Shown here piece after piece: positions 31,860 through 40,444 of a stretch of 52,841 nt of DNA. Numbering within the stretch: position 1 is the first letter of the stretch; every line of letters begins with the position of its first letter. This DNA is from Phycisphaerales bacterium. Its GTDB lineage: Bacteria > Planctomycetota > Phycisphaerae > Phycisphaerales > SM1A02. The stretch lies in NCBI GenBank assembly GCA_022446795.1, contig JAKVBX010000021.1, positions 1 to 52,841 on the forward strand. The letters run 5' to 3'. Made by a program: the position numbers and the translations under genes. The notes under the pieces were generated by a model, which worked only from the letters and a program-made list of their open reading frames with translations, ran no database searches and was not told the origin of the DNA.

Positions 31860-32492
31860 CTATTCGCCGAGCAGGGTGTCGCTGTCGACCACGGCCTGGG
31901 CGACCTCGATCAGTGACTTGCGGTTGTTCCGGGCCTGTCGTTGCAGCATCTGCATCGCCTCGGGCTCCGGGACGTTCTTCCGCTTGACGATGATCCACTT
32001 GGCCTGCTCGATCGTCTTGCGTTGCTCGAGCCGGACCTTCAACTGCTGTGCTTCTTCATTCTGCGCCAGCCAGTCCCGGTACCTCGCCCAGGCGACCTCG
32101 ATGCCAACCCGGAGTTGGTTCTTGGTAACCGGCTTGAGCAGGTAGCCGAAGATCCCGATCCGGTTGCCGGCCTGGACGTACTCGGGGTCGGCATAGGCAG
32201 ACAGGATGACGACTGGTATCCCCAGTTCACCGAAGATGGCGCTGGCGGCTTCCAGGCCATCGGCCCGGGGCATCCGGATGTCCAGCAGGGCCAGGTCGGG
32301 CTTGGTGTCCCGGCACAGTTGCACGGCTGCGTTGCCGTCACTGGCGGGGCCGACCACCTCGTACCCGAGTTCCTCGAGGTTCGAGGTCATGCCAGTGGCC
32401 ACGAGATGTTCGTCATCGGCCACCAGGACACGGCACGGCTGAAGCACGGCAGCATCCTCATCATGATTCGAATTGGCCTTGGTCACGGTCAT
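31860..32492 (-). CDS. response regulator with ANTAR RNA-binding output
   Basis: A 210-residue regulator. The receiver domain has the acidic pocket DDE (26-28), phosphoacceptor D71 (LLDIRMP) and the conserved Lys in 'YLLKPV'. A coiled linker leads to an ANTAR domain ('RKTIEQAKWIIVKRKNVPEPEAMQMLQRQARNNRKSLIEVAQAV'), which in other bacteria binds dual-hexaloop RNAs to prevent termination. I chose ATG 32492: a TGTTAGAAT extended -10 at 32570-32562 puts the RNA start near 32555, ruling out upstream starts. Likely phosphodonor is the neighbouring kinase or another one. Confidence 0.92.
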   Translation of the reverse strand: MTVTKANSNHDEDAAVLQPCRVLVADDEHLVATGMTSNLEELGYEVVGPASDGNAAVQLCRDTKPDLALLDIRMPRADGLEAASAIFGELGIPVVILSAYADPEYVQAGNRIGIFGYLLKPVTKNQLRVGIEVAWARYRDWLAQNEEAQQLKVRLEQRKTIEQAKWIIVKRKNVPEPEAMQMLQRQARNNRKSLIEVAQAVVDSDTLLGE

Positions 32493-32561
32493 CGTGGACA
32501 CCGGGTCGGCATGCTCGTGGGGCGACGTGGCGAGGATCTCATCCGGGAGATCCAACGCTTC

Positions 32562-32570
32562 ATTCTAACA
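32562..32570 (-). promoter_or_regulatory. extended -10 of the ANTAR regulator gene
   Basis: Minus-strand TGTTAGAAT (TGn plus TAGAAT), about 70 bases upstream of the chosen ATG. No matching -35. Confidence 0.45.
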
Positions 32571-32670
32571 TTGCCGGGCTCGTGAGCGGCCGCCGGTATT
32601 CTCAATTCACCCGTCGCTGAAATGGCCTGCAGGGGCCCCGCAGGGCGATGGACCAATAATCCCGCGTGCC

Positions 32671-33870
32671 TCAATCCAGGAAGTCGGCGGCCTGGAGACG
32701 CTCGGGGACATAGACCTCCGAGACGTAGGAGATGTCCTTGGTGATCAGGGACTCCACCTCCATCTTGAAACCGTTGGCGAGCATCTTCCGGATCTCGATC
32801 TGCCACGGCTTGCGATCCAGGAACCAGGGATAGTCGGCGATCTGCTTGGCCCGGGCGATGTCCCGCTCATTGAGGGCGATGCGGACATCCGGCGACAGTT
32901 CGCAGTCGTCGTAGTCGCCGGCACGAATCCCGATGAACTTCGCCTCGGGGACGGCCATGCGTTTGCTCTCGAAGGCCAGGTTGATCGAGCCCTGCTTGAT
33001 CACGCTGTAGATGTAGTGCCCCCAGGGGTCGCAATCGAGCAGGCAATACACGGGCAGGCCGAGTTCCTGGTTCAACCGGGCCAGCAACCGGCGGACGCCC
33101 CGGGGCGGTTGCCCGGATCCCTCGGTCAGGATGCAGTTGTGCTGTTCCCAGAAGCGGTCCTCGTTGAACCGGCTCCACACCGTGTCCTTCTCGACGTGGA
33201 GGACGAAGTCAGCCTCGCACTTCTCGAACTGGATCACGCTGGGTTCGCAGATACTGGGGATGGCATAGCCGCCGGTCCCCATGCGTCGGCAGTCGATCTC
33301 GTCGCCGTTGTCCCGGATGGTGATGTTGCCCACCATCGTGCCACGCTTCTTGGCGAAGACATGCAGTTCCTCGCGAAGACCGTCGAGAGTGACCTCGAGG
33401 TCCTCCAGGATGCCGTCGGACTCGGACTGGTCGTTGAACGTCTTCTCGTTCGTGCCCTCGATGGTGTGCAGCGACATGTAGTACATGCCACGAAGGCTGA
33501 GCGTCTTGTCGGCCTGGATGAGCTCGCGGCAGCCCTTGGACAGCAGGATGCTCTGCATGAACTTGCGGGCCTGGCCGACATTGAACAGCGTCCGTCGCTG
33601 GGTGTTGTCGCCCATCTCCAGGATCCGCTCGCGGTGGTTGAACTTCATGTTCGACACCGAGCGGATGGGGATATCGAGGAAGGGGTCCTTCTGGGCCAGG
33701 CTCGACTTGACGACGGTCGTGCAGAGCTTCTCGATCTTCCCAGTGGTTTCCTTGTCCCGCTTGGCGGACACGGTTCGACCGGTCGTCTTCTTGCGGGAAG
33801 GGGACTTCCTGGTCGTCTTCTTCGTGGCCTTCTTTGCCGCGGTCTTGCGGGCCGTCTTCTTGGTGGCCAT
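32671..33870 (-). CDS. top6A: DNA topoisomerase VI subunit A
   Basis: A 399-residue Spo11/TopVIA protein, the DNA-cleaving subunit of a type IIB topoisomerase. A winged-helix domain holds the catalytic tyrosine in 'LSLRGMYYMS' (Tyr130/131), and the Toprim domain has 'CLLDCDPWGHYIY' with the DxD metal motif. Ahead of it lies an unusual 45-residue Lys/Ala/Thr-rich tail (TKKTARKTAAKKATKK...) like histone H1 C-termini. ATG 33870 has GGAG 7 bases upstream. The gene follows subunit B after 20 bases on the same strand. Topoisomerase VI is typically archaeal and plant, with sporadic bacterial holders. Confidence 0.93.
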   Translation of the reverse strand: MATKKTARKTAAKKATKKTTRKSPSRKKTTGRTVSAKRDKETTGKIEKLCTTVVKSSLAQKDPFLDIPIRSVSNMKFNHRERILEMGDNTQRRTLFNVGQARKFMQSILLSKGCRELIQADKTLSLRGMYYMSLHTIEGTNEKTFNDQSESDGILEDLEVTLDGLREELHVFAKKRGTMVGNITIRDNGDEIDCRRMGTGGYAIPSICEPSVIQFEKCEADFVLHVEKDTVWSRFNEDRFWEQHNCILTEGSGQPPRGVRRLLARLNQELGLPVYCLLDCDPWGHYIYSVIKQGSINLAFESKRMAVPEAKFIGIRAGDYDDCELSPDVRIALNERDIARAKQIADYPWFLDRKPWQIEIRKMLANGFKMEVESLITKDISYVSEVYVPERLQAADFLD

Positions 33871-33890
33871 CTGGCAACTCCGATCGGGAC

Positions 33891-35801
33891 TCAACGGGTC
33901 TTGCGACTGGTCTTCCTGGTCTTCTTCTTCGAGGCTTTCTTCGCGGTCTTCTTCCGGCTGGACTTCTTGCCTGGGTCGCGGCGGAGCCGGGACCGAGCGT
34001 CACCGAACAGGTCATCGGTGGCCTCGTCGTCGTCGATCGCGGGAATGGCGTCTTCGACAATGATGACCTGCTCGTCATCATCCAGGCGGCTGGTCTTGCG
34101 GACGACTTGGCCGTCCTCGTCGAGCTTGTTGTCTGCTTCAGCGGTCTTCTTGGCCGCCTGTTTCTGCAGCGCGTCGTAGATCTTCTTGGCGTCCGAGCCG
34201 GTGACGGCCTCGCATGCCGTGGCAATCTCACCGATGTACCGCTCGAAGATGCTGCGACGTTCGGCTTCCTTCTTCATCCGGGATCGGCGGCGGAGATAGA
34301 TGCCGAGCTTGCGGCCGCATTCCTGCAGCGCCAGCCTCATTTCCTTCCGGATCTCGTCGTAGTCGGCGATGGCTTCCTTGGATTCGCTGGTAAAGGGCAC
34401 CCACACGCTGGCCATGTGAATCAGCACGACCAGTGGTCCAGTCGGCAGGGCATTGCGAGGCTGCGCCAGTCCATAGTTCTTCCAGGACGTTTCCATCACG
34501 GCCTTGAAGGACGAGCAGGCGGACTGCTGATACAGCAGCGGCACCCGGTTGGCGAAACGCAGGACCCGGGCGGATTCATCAGAGGACAGTTGCCCGCCAT
34601 AGGCGATGGCGACCTCGATCTGGAAGGGGTTCCCGCGGTAGACCGCCGGTGGACGGGTTGCCGCGGAGAAGAACTCGGCTTTCACTTCCTTGAGCAGTCC
34701 GGCCAGCATGGCCCGCGAGCCGATCGGCACCAGGCAGTCGGTGGGGGGCGCCGTGATCCGCGTGTCCTGGATCGCCTTGTACAGGGCCTCCGCTTCGGAA
34801 TGTCCCATCTTGCTGACGTAGGTCTGCGGACCCTTGAGGTTGGAGTTTGGCGCCGTCTTTGCAGCGGTCTTGCACAGTTCGCTGGCCTTCTGCTGACCGA
34901 CGCGGCAGAAGTCGTTCTGGAGGAATCCCCCGAGCTTGGTGGACTCCGTCCGCTCGATCATCTGGATCAGCGTCCCCAACTCGATTCCCTTGGGATGGGG
35001 CTTGATCTCCTTGGCCTCTTCGGGCAGTTCATCCATGCCCCGGGGAAACTCGATCGTTTCGTTGGCCGGGTTGATGTAGACGAACCACGCGTGGGGATTG
35101 GCGATCGCGGTCTGCTCGAGGTATTCGTCGACCGACTGCTTGCCCTTCTGGTACCGGCCTTCCATCTCGATGGTGACCATCGTGCCGTGGCCCTCGGGGA
35201 AGTACTTGTCCGCGTCTGGACTCTCCCGGTCGGTCACGACCTCGGGCCGGTTCTTGGACGTGTCGATCTTGAGCGTGACCTCGTGGGCGGGCTTCCGCTT
35301 GGTCTTGGAGATGATCTTGACCGGCTTGCCGGTGGTCATGAGGCCATACATGCCGGCCGCGGAGATCCCGATGCCCTGCTGGCCACGGGACATCTTCATG
35401 CGGTGGAACTTGGACCCGTAGAGCAGCTTGCCGAAGATGTTGTCGATCTGCTTGCGGACGATGCCCGGGCCGTTGTCTCGGACGGTGACCTTGAACCGGG
35501 TCTCCTCCAGTTGCAGGAGCTTGACCTCGATCTCGGGGAGCACGCCGCCTTCCTCGCAGGCGTCCAACGCGTTGTCCACGGCTTCCTTGATCGTCGTCAG
35601 CAGGGCCTTGCGGGGATTATCGAAGCCCAGCAGGTGGCGGTTCTTGGCGAAGAACTCGCTGACGGAGATTTCCCGCTGCCGAGCCGCCATTTCTTCGGCG
35701 CTGGCACGGGACCTGGATTTCGTCTTCTTTTTCGCTGCGGCCTTTGCCATGTTCTTACGGCCCGTCCCTGGGCCCCCCGTAGGAGCCGTGGCGATGCTCA
35801 T
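33891..35801 (-). CDS. top6B: DNA topoisomerase VI subunit B
   Basis: A 636-residue ATPase subunit. The GHKL fold shows 'TTIKEAVDNALDACEE', 'VRDNGPGI' and 'GQQGIGISAAGMYG'; the H2TH and transducer segments follow ('PTDCLVPIGSRAMLAGLL', 'NRVPLLYQQSACSSFKAV'). Both ends carry extra charged tails: 'MAKAAAKKKTKSRSRAS' near the start and an acidic stretch followed by a Lys/Arg/Ser-rich tail of about 30 residues at the end. The start at 35801 has GGAGG 8 bases upstream. It is the first gene of the top6B-top6A operon and pairs with subunit A to relax and decatenate DNA. Confidence 0.94.
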   Translation of the reverse strand: MSIATAPTGGPGTGRKNMAKAAAKKKTKSRSRASAEEMAARQREISVSEFFAKNRHLLGFDNPRKALLTTIKEAVDNALDACEEGGVLPEIEVKLLQLEETRFKVTVRDNGPGIVRKQIDNIFGKLLYGSKFHRMKMSRGQQGIGISAAGMYGLMTTGKPVKIISKTKRKPAHEVTLKIDTSKNRPEVVTDRESPDADKYFPEGHGTMVTIEMEGRYQKGKQSVDEYLEQTAIANPHAWFVYINPANETIEFPRGMDELPEEAKEIKPHPKGIELGTLIQMIERTESTKLGGFLQNDFCRVGQQKASELCKTAAKTAPNSNLKGPQTYVSKMGHSEAEALYKAIQDTRITAPPTDCLVPIGSRAMLAGLLKEVKAEFFSAATRPPAVYRGNPFQIEVAIAYGGQLSSDESARVLRFANRVPLLYQQSACSSFKAVMETSWKNYGLAQPRNALPTGPLVVLIHMASVWVPFTSESKEAIADYDEIRKEMRLALQECGRKLGIYLRRRSRMKKEAERRSIFERYIGEIATACEAVTGSDAKKIYDALQKQAAKKTAEADNKLDEDGQVVRKTSRLDDDEQVIIVEDAIPAIDDDEATDDLFGDARSRLRRDPGKKSSRKKTAKKASKKKTRKTSRKTR

Positions 35802-35843
35802 TGGTGCCTCCTCGGACTTCCCTGTCCGATCCGCTGCCGGCTC

Positions 35844-35852
35844 ACTGTACCA
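35844..35852 (-). promoter_or_regulatory. extended -10 of the topoisomerase VI operon
   Basis: Minus-strand TGGTACAGT (TGn plus TACAGT), 43 bases before the top6B start; -35 not evident. Confidence 0.45.
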
Positions 35853-35921
35853 AGCTGGCCCCATGGGGCGGGGTTACGTGGTTTCCCCGTGGACAAGGGG
35901 GCCGCCGGGGCGTGATTTCGC

Positions 35922-35927
35922 TAGAAT
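35922..35927 (+). promoter_or_regulatory. -10 box of ndk
   Basis: TAGAAT 63 bases upstream of the ndk start, the only -10-like hexamer in the GC-rich gap. No -35. Confidence 0.35.
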
Positions 35928-35990
35928 CCGCCCCCCTTGCCGGGCGGTGCCCGGCCTTCCCGAACCTGGCCGAGCCAACTGGAGCCCCAC

Positions 35991-36461
35991 ATGGAGACCA
36001 CCCTCATCATTCTCAAGCCAGACGCCGTTCAGCGGGGTCTGATGGGTCGCATCATCTCTCGATTCGAGGACAAGGGAATCCAGGTCGTCGGGGCCCGGAT
36101 GATGAAGATCTCTCCCGAGCTGGCGGCCACCCATTACGAGTCGCACCACGGCAAGCCGTTCTACGACGGCCTGGTCAACTTCATGACGTCCTCGCCGGTC
36201 CTCGTCCTGGCCCTTCGGGGCGTCGGAGCGATTGCCATCTGCCGGAAGATGATGGGTGCGACCTTCGGATCCTCCGCCGACGCGGGGACGATTCGGGGCG
36301 ACTTCGGGGTGTCCAACAGCTTCAACCTGATCCATGGCAGCGACAGTCCCGAGGCAGCCGAGCGGGAGCTGGGCCTGTTCTTCAAGTCCGAGGAAATCTT
36401 GGAATGGGACCGTGCGTCGGAAGGCTGGGTCTATGACCTCTCCGGCGACGAGCCGGAGTGA
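35991..36461 (+). CDS. ndk: nucleoside diphosphate kinase
   Basis: A 156-residue NDK that balances nucleoside triphosphates through a phospho-His intermediate. 'TTLIILKPDAVQRG' at the start and the active-site His115 in 'NLIHGSDSPE' are diagnostic. A 10- to 15-residue acidic tail is slightly longer than usual. GGAG lies 6 bases before ATG 35991, so the longer frame is rejected. It is divergent from the topoisomerase VI operon. Confidence 0.97.
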   Translation: METTLIILKPDAVQRGLMGRIISRFEDKGIQVVGARMMKISPELAATHYESHHGKPFYDGLVNFMTSSPVLVLALRGVGAIAICRKMMGATFGSSADAGTIRGDFGVSNSFNLIHGSDSPEAAERELGLFFKSEEILEWDRASEGWVYDLSGDEPE

Positions 36462-36472
36462 GCCGACTTTTT
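36440..36472 (+). terminator. probable intrinsic terminator at the end of ndk
   Basis: CTCCGGC (36440-36446) pairs with GCCGGAG (36452-36458), and a run of five T follows at 36468-36472. The stem lies inside the last ndk codons. The 9-base gap between stem and T-run is longer than ideal. Confidence 0.45.
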
Positions 36473-36743
36473 CCGCGCTGATGGGGGGCTTGTGAGGTCT
36501 GTCACAGGCCCCTGGGGGGCTATCTACGGCTCCAATCAGGGTTTGGGGGAAGGAAAAAGGGCTTCGTTCGAACAATCCACCGTGACGGGCGTTCTATTGG
36601 TGGCGGGCAACCCCAACCTCGGTTGGGGAGGGTGTCGTGACCGACTCGTGATGTCATTCACGCCGCGGCCCCTGGTCCGCCGAAGCGTCCCCTGAGTGTG
36701 GGGGGCGATGTCGTACCCCGCCCACCGGGAGCCTCCTCGCGTC
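36462..36743 (+). other. non-coding gap with hairpin before sigma factor
   Basis: About 280 bases between ndk and the sigma gene. It contains the end of the ndk terminator, an 8-base inverted repeat CCCCAACC/GGTTGGGG (36611-36628) and G-rich runs. No promoter is obvious. In-frame starts upstream of 36744 (GTG 36696, ATG 36708) reach into this gap. Confidence 0.4.
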
Positions 36744-37772
36744 ATGGCCAAGCAACAGACCCCTCGATCCCCCAAGCCAACAACTCCAACCCGCCCGCGT
36801 CGGCCCTCCTCAGCCAAGCGGAAACCCCGCCGACGGCGAATCACCGCCGCCGATCGTCGCCACGTGATGACGATGCTGTCCGAGCCGGTCCAGTACATGG
36901 ACGCGGCCGCCTTCCAGGAACCCGATGCCTGCCGGGCCATCTTCGACGATGCCCCCGAGGTGAAGATGCCCGATACGGCCTGGTACCACCCGCTGGTTCA
37001 CCAGGCGGCCGATCAGCCTGCCCGGACGACCACCAGCCAGGTCCTGACAGCGGCCGAGGAGCGGGTGCTTTTCCTCCAGTACAACTTTGCTCGGTTCCGA
37101 CTGGATCAGCTTCGCGAGGAGATCGGCGATGCCCGGCCTCGTGATACCCAGGTCCGCGAGGCCATGCAGTGGCAGGATCGAGCCCGGGCCCTCCGGACCC
37201 AGATTGCCGAGAGCAACCTTGCGCTCGTGCTGGCCATGGCCAAGCGGATGCGCGGATCGGACGTTGATTTCGGTGACCTGGTCAGCGAGGGCAACATGGC
37301 CCTGCTGCGAAGCATCGACAAGTTCGACATCGAGCGTGGCTTCAAGTTCTCGACCTACGCCTGCCGGGCCATTCTCAAGGCCTTCTCCCGGATCGGGATG
37401 AAGCAGAGTCGGTACCGCCAGCGATTCCCGACGGAATTCGATCCCGCGCTCGAGAAGTCCAACGAGGCGGCTGAGCGTCGTCGCGAGGACGAAATGGAAC
37501 GCGCGGCGGAGGCCGTACATGTCATGGTCACCAACGGAGCGGACCTCACGGATATCGAGCAGGAAGTGCTGCATCATCGCTTCGGAATCGATGCCGGTGC
37601 CCATGGACGGCGACTGACGCTGGCCCAGGTCGGTTCGCTGATCGGATTGACCAAGGAACGCGTTCGCCAGATCCAGAACCGGGCGCTCGAAAAGCTCCGC
37701 GACACGCTGACGAGCCGGTACTTGCCGGCGGCGGATCCCGATGGAACGGATTCCATGGTGATGGCCAACTGA
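36744..37772 (+). CDS. sigma-70 family RNA polymerase sigma factor
   Basis: A 342-residue sigma factor. A strongly basic, Pro-rich N-terminus (about 35 residues) is followed by 'LTAAEERVLFLQYNFARFRLDQL', an opening seen in a planctomycete group of sigma factors, then region 2 ('SNLALVLAMAKRMRGSDVDFGDLVSEGNMALLRSIDKFD' and 'GFKFSTYACRAILKAF') and region 4 ('LTDIEQEVLHHRFGI' to 'GLTKERVRQIQNRALEKLRD'). Region 3 is reduced. The start codon is uncertain: ATG 36744 has GGGAG 12 bases upstream, while ATG 36708 follows a G-run closely. It is not the primary RpoD, judging by the missing region 1.1 and 3. Confidence 0.88.
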   Translation: MAKQQTPRSPKPTTPTRPRRPSSAKRKPRRRRITAADRRHVMTMLSEPVQYMDAAAFQEPDACRAIFDDAPEVKMPDTAWYHPLVHQAADQPARTTTSQVLTAAEERVLFLQYNFARFRLDQLREEIGDARPRDTQVREAMQWQDRARALRTQIAESNLALVLAMAKRMRGSDVDFGDLVSEGNMALLRSIDKFDIERGFKFSTYACRAILKAFSRIGMKQSRYRQRFPTEFDPALEKSNEAAERRREDEMERAAEAVHVMVTNGADLTDIEQEVLHHRFGIDAGAHGRRLTLAQVGSLIGLTKERVRQIQNRALEKLRDTLTSRYLPAADPDGTDSMVMAN

Positions 37773-37826
37773 CCACCCGTCTGCCAGGTTCGGAACCGAG
37801 ACTCTCCCCTGTGGCGCCTTGCCGTG

Positions 37827-37855
37827 TTGATTCGCGGCGGGGCGCCGCGTAGCAT
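37827..37855 (+). promoter_or_regulatory. promoter of the polyferredoxin-TPR gene
   Basis: TTGATT (37827-37832), 17-base spacer, TAGCAT (37850-37855); start about 36 bases before the ATG. GGCGCC repeats at 37813-37818 and 37841-37846 flank the -35 region and could form a stem. Confidence 0.5.
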
Positions 37856-37897
37856 CGGGGTCGGGTCACGACGCAACGGGACCGGAGAGGCATCAGC

Positions 37898-39901
37898 ATG
37901 GCGGAGTCAACGGGTCGACCGGAGCCATCACCGCCCTGCACGAGCGGGTCGGTATCCCTCCCCGTCGTCGACGGTGCCCAGCGGGTCGTCAAGAACACCC
38001 GCATGGGTCGACGTCGGGCGATTGTCCTGGGGCTGGTGCAACTGGCCATCATCGTGCACGTGGTGATCTGGCTGCTGAGTCGCGAGTACGGCTGGTTCGG
38101 TGGCCGGACCGTGACGCCGATCGAGCCCTCCGAGAGCATGGAGTTCGCCAAGAACGGCGTGATCAACGCGGGGTTGATCTTCTTCGTCCTGGCCCTGCTG
38201 TCGACGCTCATCCTGGGTCGCTGGTTCTGCGGCTGGGGCTGTCACGTCGTCATGCTGCAGGACTTCTGCCTGTGGCTCATGCAGCGCTTCAAGATCAAGC
38301 CCAAGCCATTCCGGTCCCGGCTGCTCCTGTGGGCGCCGTTGATCCTGGCCATCTACATGTTCATCTGGCCGGTTTTCTATCGGTTCGTGATCGCCCCGTT
38401 TACCCGTCCGGACCTGGAAGGGTGGAGCATGTCGCTGCACCTGACGACTTCCGACTTCTGGGCCACCTTCCCCGGTGTCACCGTGGCGATCATCTTCCTG
38501 GGCATCTGTGGCTTTGCAACGGTCTACGTGCTGGGGGCCAAGGGCTTCTGCACCTACGGCTGCCCGTACGGCGGGTTCTTCGCACCCATCGACAAGGCGG
38601 CTCCAATGCGTGTCCGCGTCACCGATGCCTGCCAGGGCTGTGGCCATTGCACGGCCGTGTGCACCTCCAACGTTCGCGTTCACGAGGAAGTCCGCACCTG
38701 GGGCATGGTGACTGATCCGGGCTGCATGAAGACCATGGACTGCGTGACGAACTGTCCATCGGACGCGCTGTACATCGGATTCGGCAAGTCGGCGCTCAAG
38801 CGGACCTCCGTACAGCGGGCGGAGCCACGCCCACGCAAGTGGGACCTCTCGATGGCCGAGGAGATCGTCCTGGCGGTCCTCTGTCTCATCCTGTTCTGGT
38901 CGTGGCGTGGCCTGTATGCCTCGATCCCGATGCTGATGGCCATCGGACTGGCGACGGTGCTGACCTGGGTCTTCTGGACGGGCTGGCGGCTGGTTCGTCA
39001 GCCGAATGTCAGCCTGCATCACTGGCGCATGAAGTTTCACGGCCGCCTCCGTCTCCCTGGATACGTCTTCGGCCTCGTGACCGTCATCCTGCTGGCCCTG
39101 TCCGTTCAGGCCCTGGTGATCCGCGGGGCGACGTGGAACGGAGATCGGCTGACCCAGCAGGTTGACATGCCGGTCCAGATGGCACTGGACCCCTCGCGGC
39201 CGCCGCTTGATGAATCATCGCGGGAGACCATCGAGGCGGCCCTGGACTCGTATCGCCTGGCCTCCCGGATCAGCGTGGGTGGGATCGGGTTCGCGGATGA
39301 TCCGAATGTTCAACTGGCCTCGGCCCGGTTGCACGTGATCAAGGGCGAGCGTCCCGAGGCGCTGCGGATCCTCCAGGATGTGCGCGGCGCCGTCGACGCG
39401 AGCCAGTCGGTTGATCGGGTGTACCTGCTGGTCCTGGCCGCAACGGAATCGCCTCCGGCCGTCAAACAGTTCGTTGATGAGGTTCTCGAGGCGCACCCCG
39501 GGTGGATCCAGTTCCGCGTCACCGCCTCCGACCTGGCCTTGTCCCGTGGTGACATGGAACGGGGACGGTCATTGCTCCAGGCCGGATTGGCGGAGACGCC
39601 TGATGCACTGCCATTGCTCCAGCGTGAGTCCATCATGCTGCTTCAGTCCGGACAGGTCGATGCCGGGATCGCCATGATGAGGCGCTATGTCGAATTGGCG
39701 CCGCGTGATGGCCTGGCCTGGGCCACGCTCGGGCAGGCGCTGGCCATCAACAACCAGGTGACCGAGGGTGATGCCGCCATGGCAGAAGCCGTGAAGGTTG
39801 CCCCGAACAGTCCACCCGTCCTCCTGGAAGCCATCCGGTACTACCGACAGACCGGTCGCAGTGCGCTCGCGAACGAATTGCAGTCTCGGCTGCCCCGATG
39901 A
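37898..39901 (+). CDS. NapH/NosR-like polyferredoxin membrane protein fused to TPR domain
   Basis: A 667-residue protein. Membrane helices (about 41-61, 88-108, 140-165, 188-212) carry two CxxxC pairs (C111/C115 'FCGWGC' and C218/C222 'FCTYGCP') of the NapH/NosR/CcoG type. Two ferredoxin clusters follow: CxxCxxCxxxC at 245-255 and C276/C282/C286 (CVTNCP). Two or three more helices come before 425, and the last 240 residues are helical TPR-like repeats ending 'DGLAWATLGQALAINNQVTEGDAAMAEAVKVAP'. GGAGAGG lies 8 bases before the ATG. It probably passes electrons across the membrane; the partner is unknown and no nos or nap gene is nearby. Confidence 0.85.
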   Translation: MAESTGRPEPSPPCTSGSVSLPVVDGAQRVVKNTRMGRRRAIVLGLVQLAIIVHVVIWLLSREYGWFGGRTVTPIEPSESMEFAKNGVINAGLIFFVLALLSTLILGRWFCGWGCHVVMLQDFCLWLMQRFKIKPKPFRSRLLLWAPLILAIYMFIWPVFYRFVIAPFTRPDLEGWSMSLHLTTSDFWATFPGVTVAIIFLGICGFATVYVLGAKGFCTYGCPYGGFFAPIDKAAPMRVRVTDACQGCGHCTAVCTSNVRVHEEVRTWGMVTDPGCMKTMDCVTNCPSDALYIGFGKSALKRTSVQRAEPRPRKWDLSMAEEIVLAVLCLILFWSWRGLYASIPMLMAIGLATVLTWVFWTGWRLVRQPNVSLHHWRMKFHGRLRLPGYVFGLVTVILLALSVQALVIRGATWNGDRLTQQVDMPVQMALDPSRPPLDESSRETIEAALDSYRLASRISVGGIGFADDPNVQLASARLHVIKGERPEALRILQDVRGAVDASQSVDRVYLLVLAATESPPAVKQFVDEVLEAHPGWIQFRVTASDLALSRGDMERGRSLLQAGLAETPDALPLLQRESIMLLQSGQVDAGIAMMRRYVELAPRDGLAWATLGQALAINNQVTEGDAAMAEAVKVAPNSPPVLLEAIRYYRQTGRSALANELQSRLPR

Positions 39902-39919
39902 CCTGGAGGGGATCCCGGG

Positions 39920-40381
39920 TCACGCATTGGCGAGCGCGGATCGGAACAACTCACTGAGTTCCTCCGGACTGCCCGCTGCAAAGGCGCTTCGCCGGAAACC
40001 GGCGTCCGCCATCAGTCGACTGATGCCGCCCAGTACCTGGATGTGATCACTGATGGCATCCGGTGGCGACAGGACCAGGACCACGAACTGAACGGGCTTG
40101 CGGTCGAAGGACTGGAAGTCGACGGGCTTGCTCGGTACGCCCAGCGCGATCGCCAGTTCCTTCAGCGTGGGACAGCGTCCGTGGGGCACGGCCAGGCCCT
40201 CGCCGATGCCGGTGGTGCGCTGCATCTCGCGTTCCCAGACGACGTCGGTGATGCCGTCTACATCGTCCACCAGGCCGAGACCGGCCAGGTGCGCCACCAG
40301 TTCGCGAATCACGCCTCGGCGATCATCGACCTCGATGGGGACTCGGCAGACGTCCGGTGAGATGAGCTTGAGAAGATCCAT
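39920..40381 (-). CDS. ptsN: PTS EIIA (fructose/nitrogen-type) domain protein
   Basis: A 153-residue EIIA-Fru/Ntr domain with the phosphorylated His67 in 'GIGEGLAVPHGRC'. 'FVVLVLSPPDAISDHIQVLGGISRLM' is also typical. It stands alone without EIIB/EIIC or HPr genes, so a regulatory PtsN role is more likely than sugar uptake. A TACACT box at 40413-40408 lies 27 bases before ATG 40381, excluding a longer TTG-started form. The symbol is a best guess. Confidence 0.88.
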   Translation of the reverse strand: MDLLKLISPDVCRVPIEVDDRRGVIRELVAHLAGLGLVDDVDGITDVVWEREMQRTTGIGEGLAVPHGRCPTLKELAIALGVPSKPVDFQSFDRKPVQFVVLVLSPPDAISDHIQVLGGISRLMADAGFRRSAFAAGSPEELSELFRSALANA

Positions 40382-40407
40382 GGCCTGTATCCGCGGGAAA
40401 GCGGGGG

Positions 40408-40413
40408 AGTGTA
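40408..40413 (-). promoter_or_regulatory. -10 box of the EIIA gene
   Basis: Minus-strand TACACT; predicted start about 20 bases before the ATG. No clear -35. Confidence 0.35.
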
Positions 40414-40444
40414 GCAACCGCGCCCCGCTCGTGGGCGTGACGGG

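Noticed and set aside
33834-35915. 693-codon plus-strand frame opposite top6B
   Set aside because: Antisense shadow of the topoisomerase VI genes; low-complexity composition and no ribosome site.
36611-36628. Terminator hairpin CCCCAACC/GGTTGGGG
   Set aside because: No U-tract on either strand and it lies 130 bases before the next start; kept only as a structural note.
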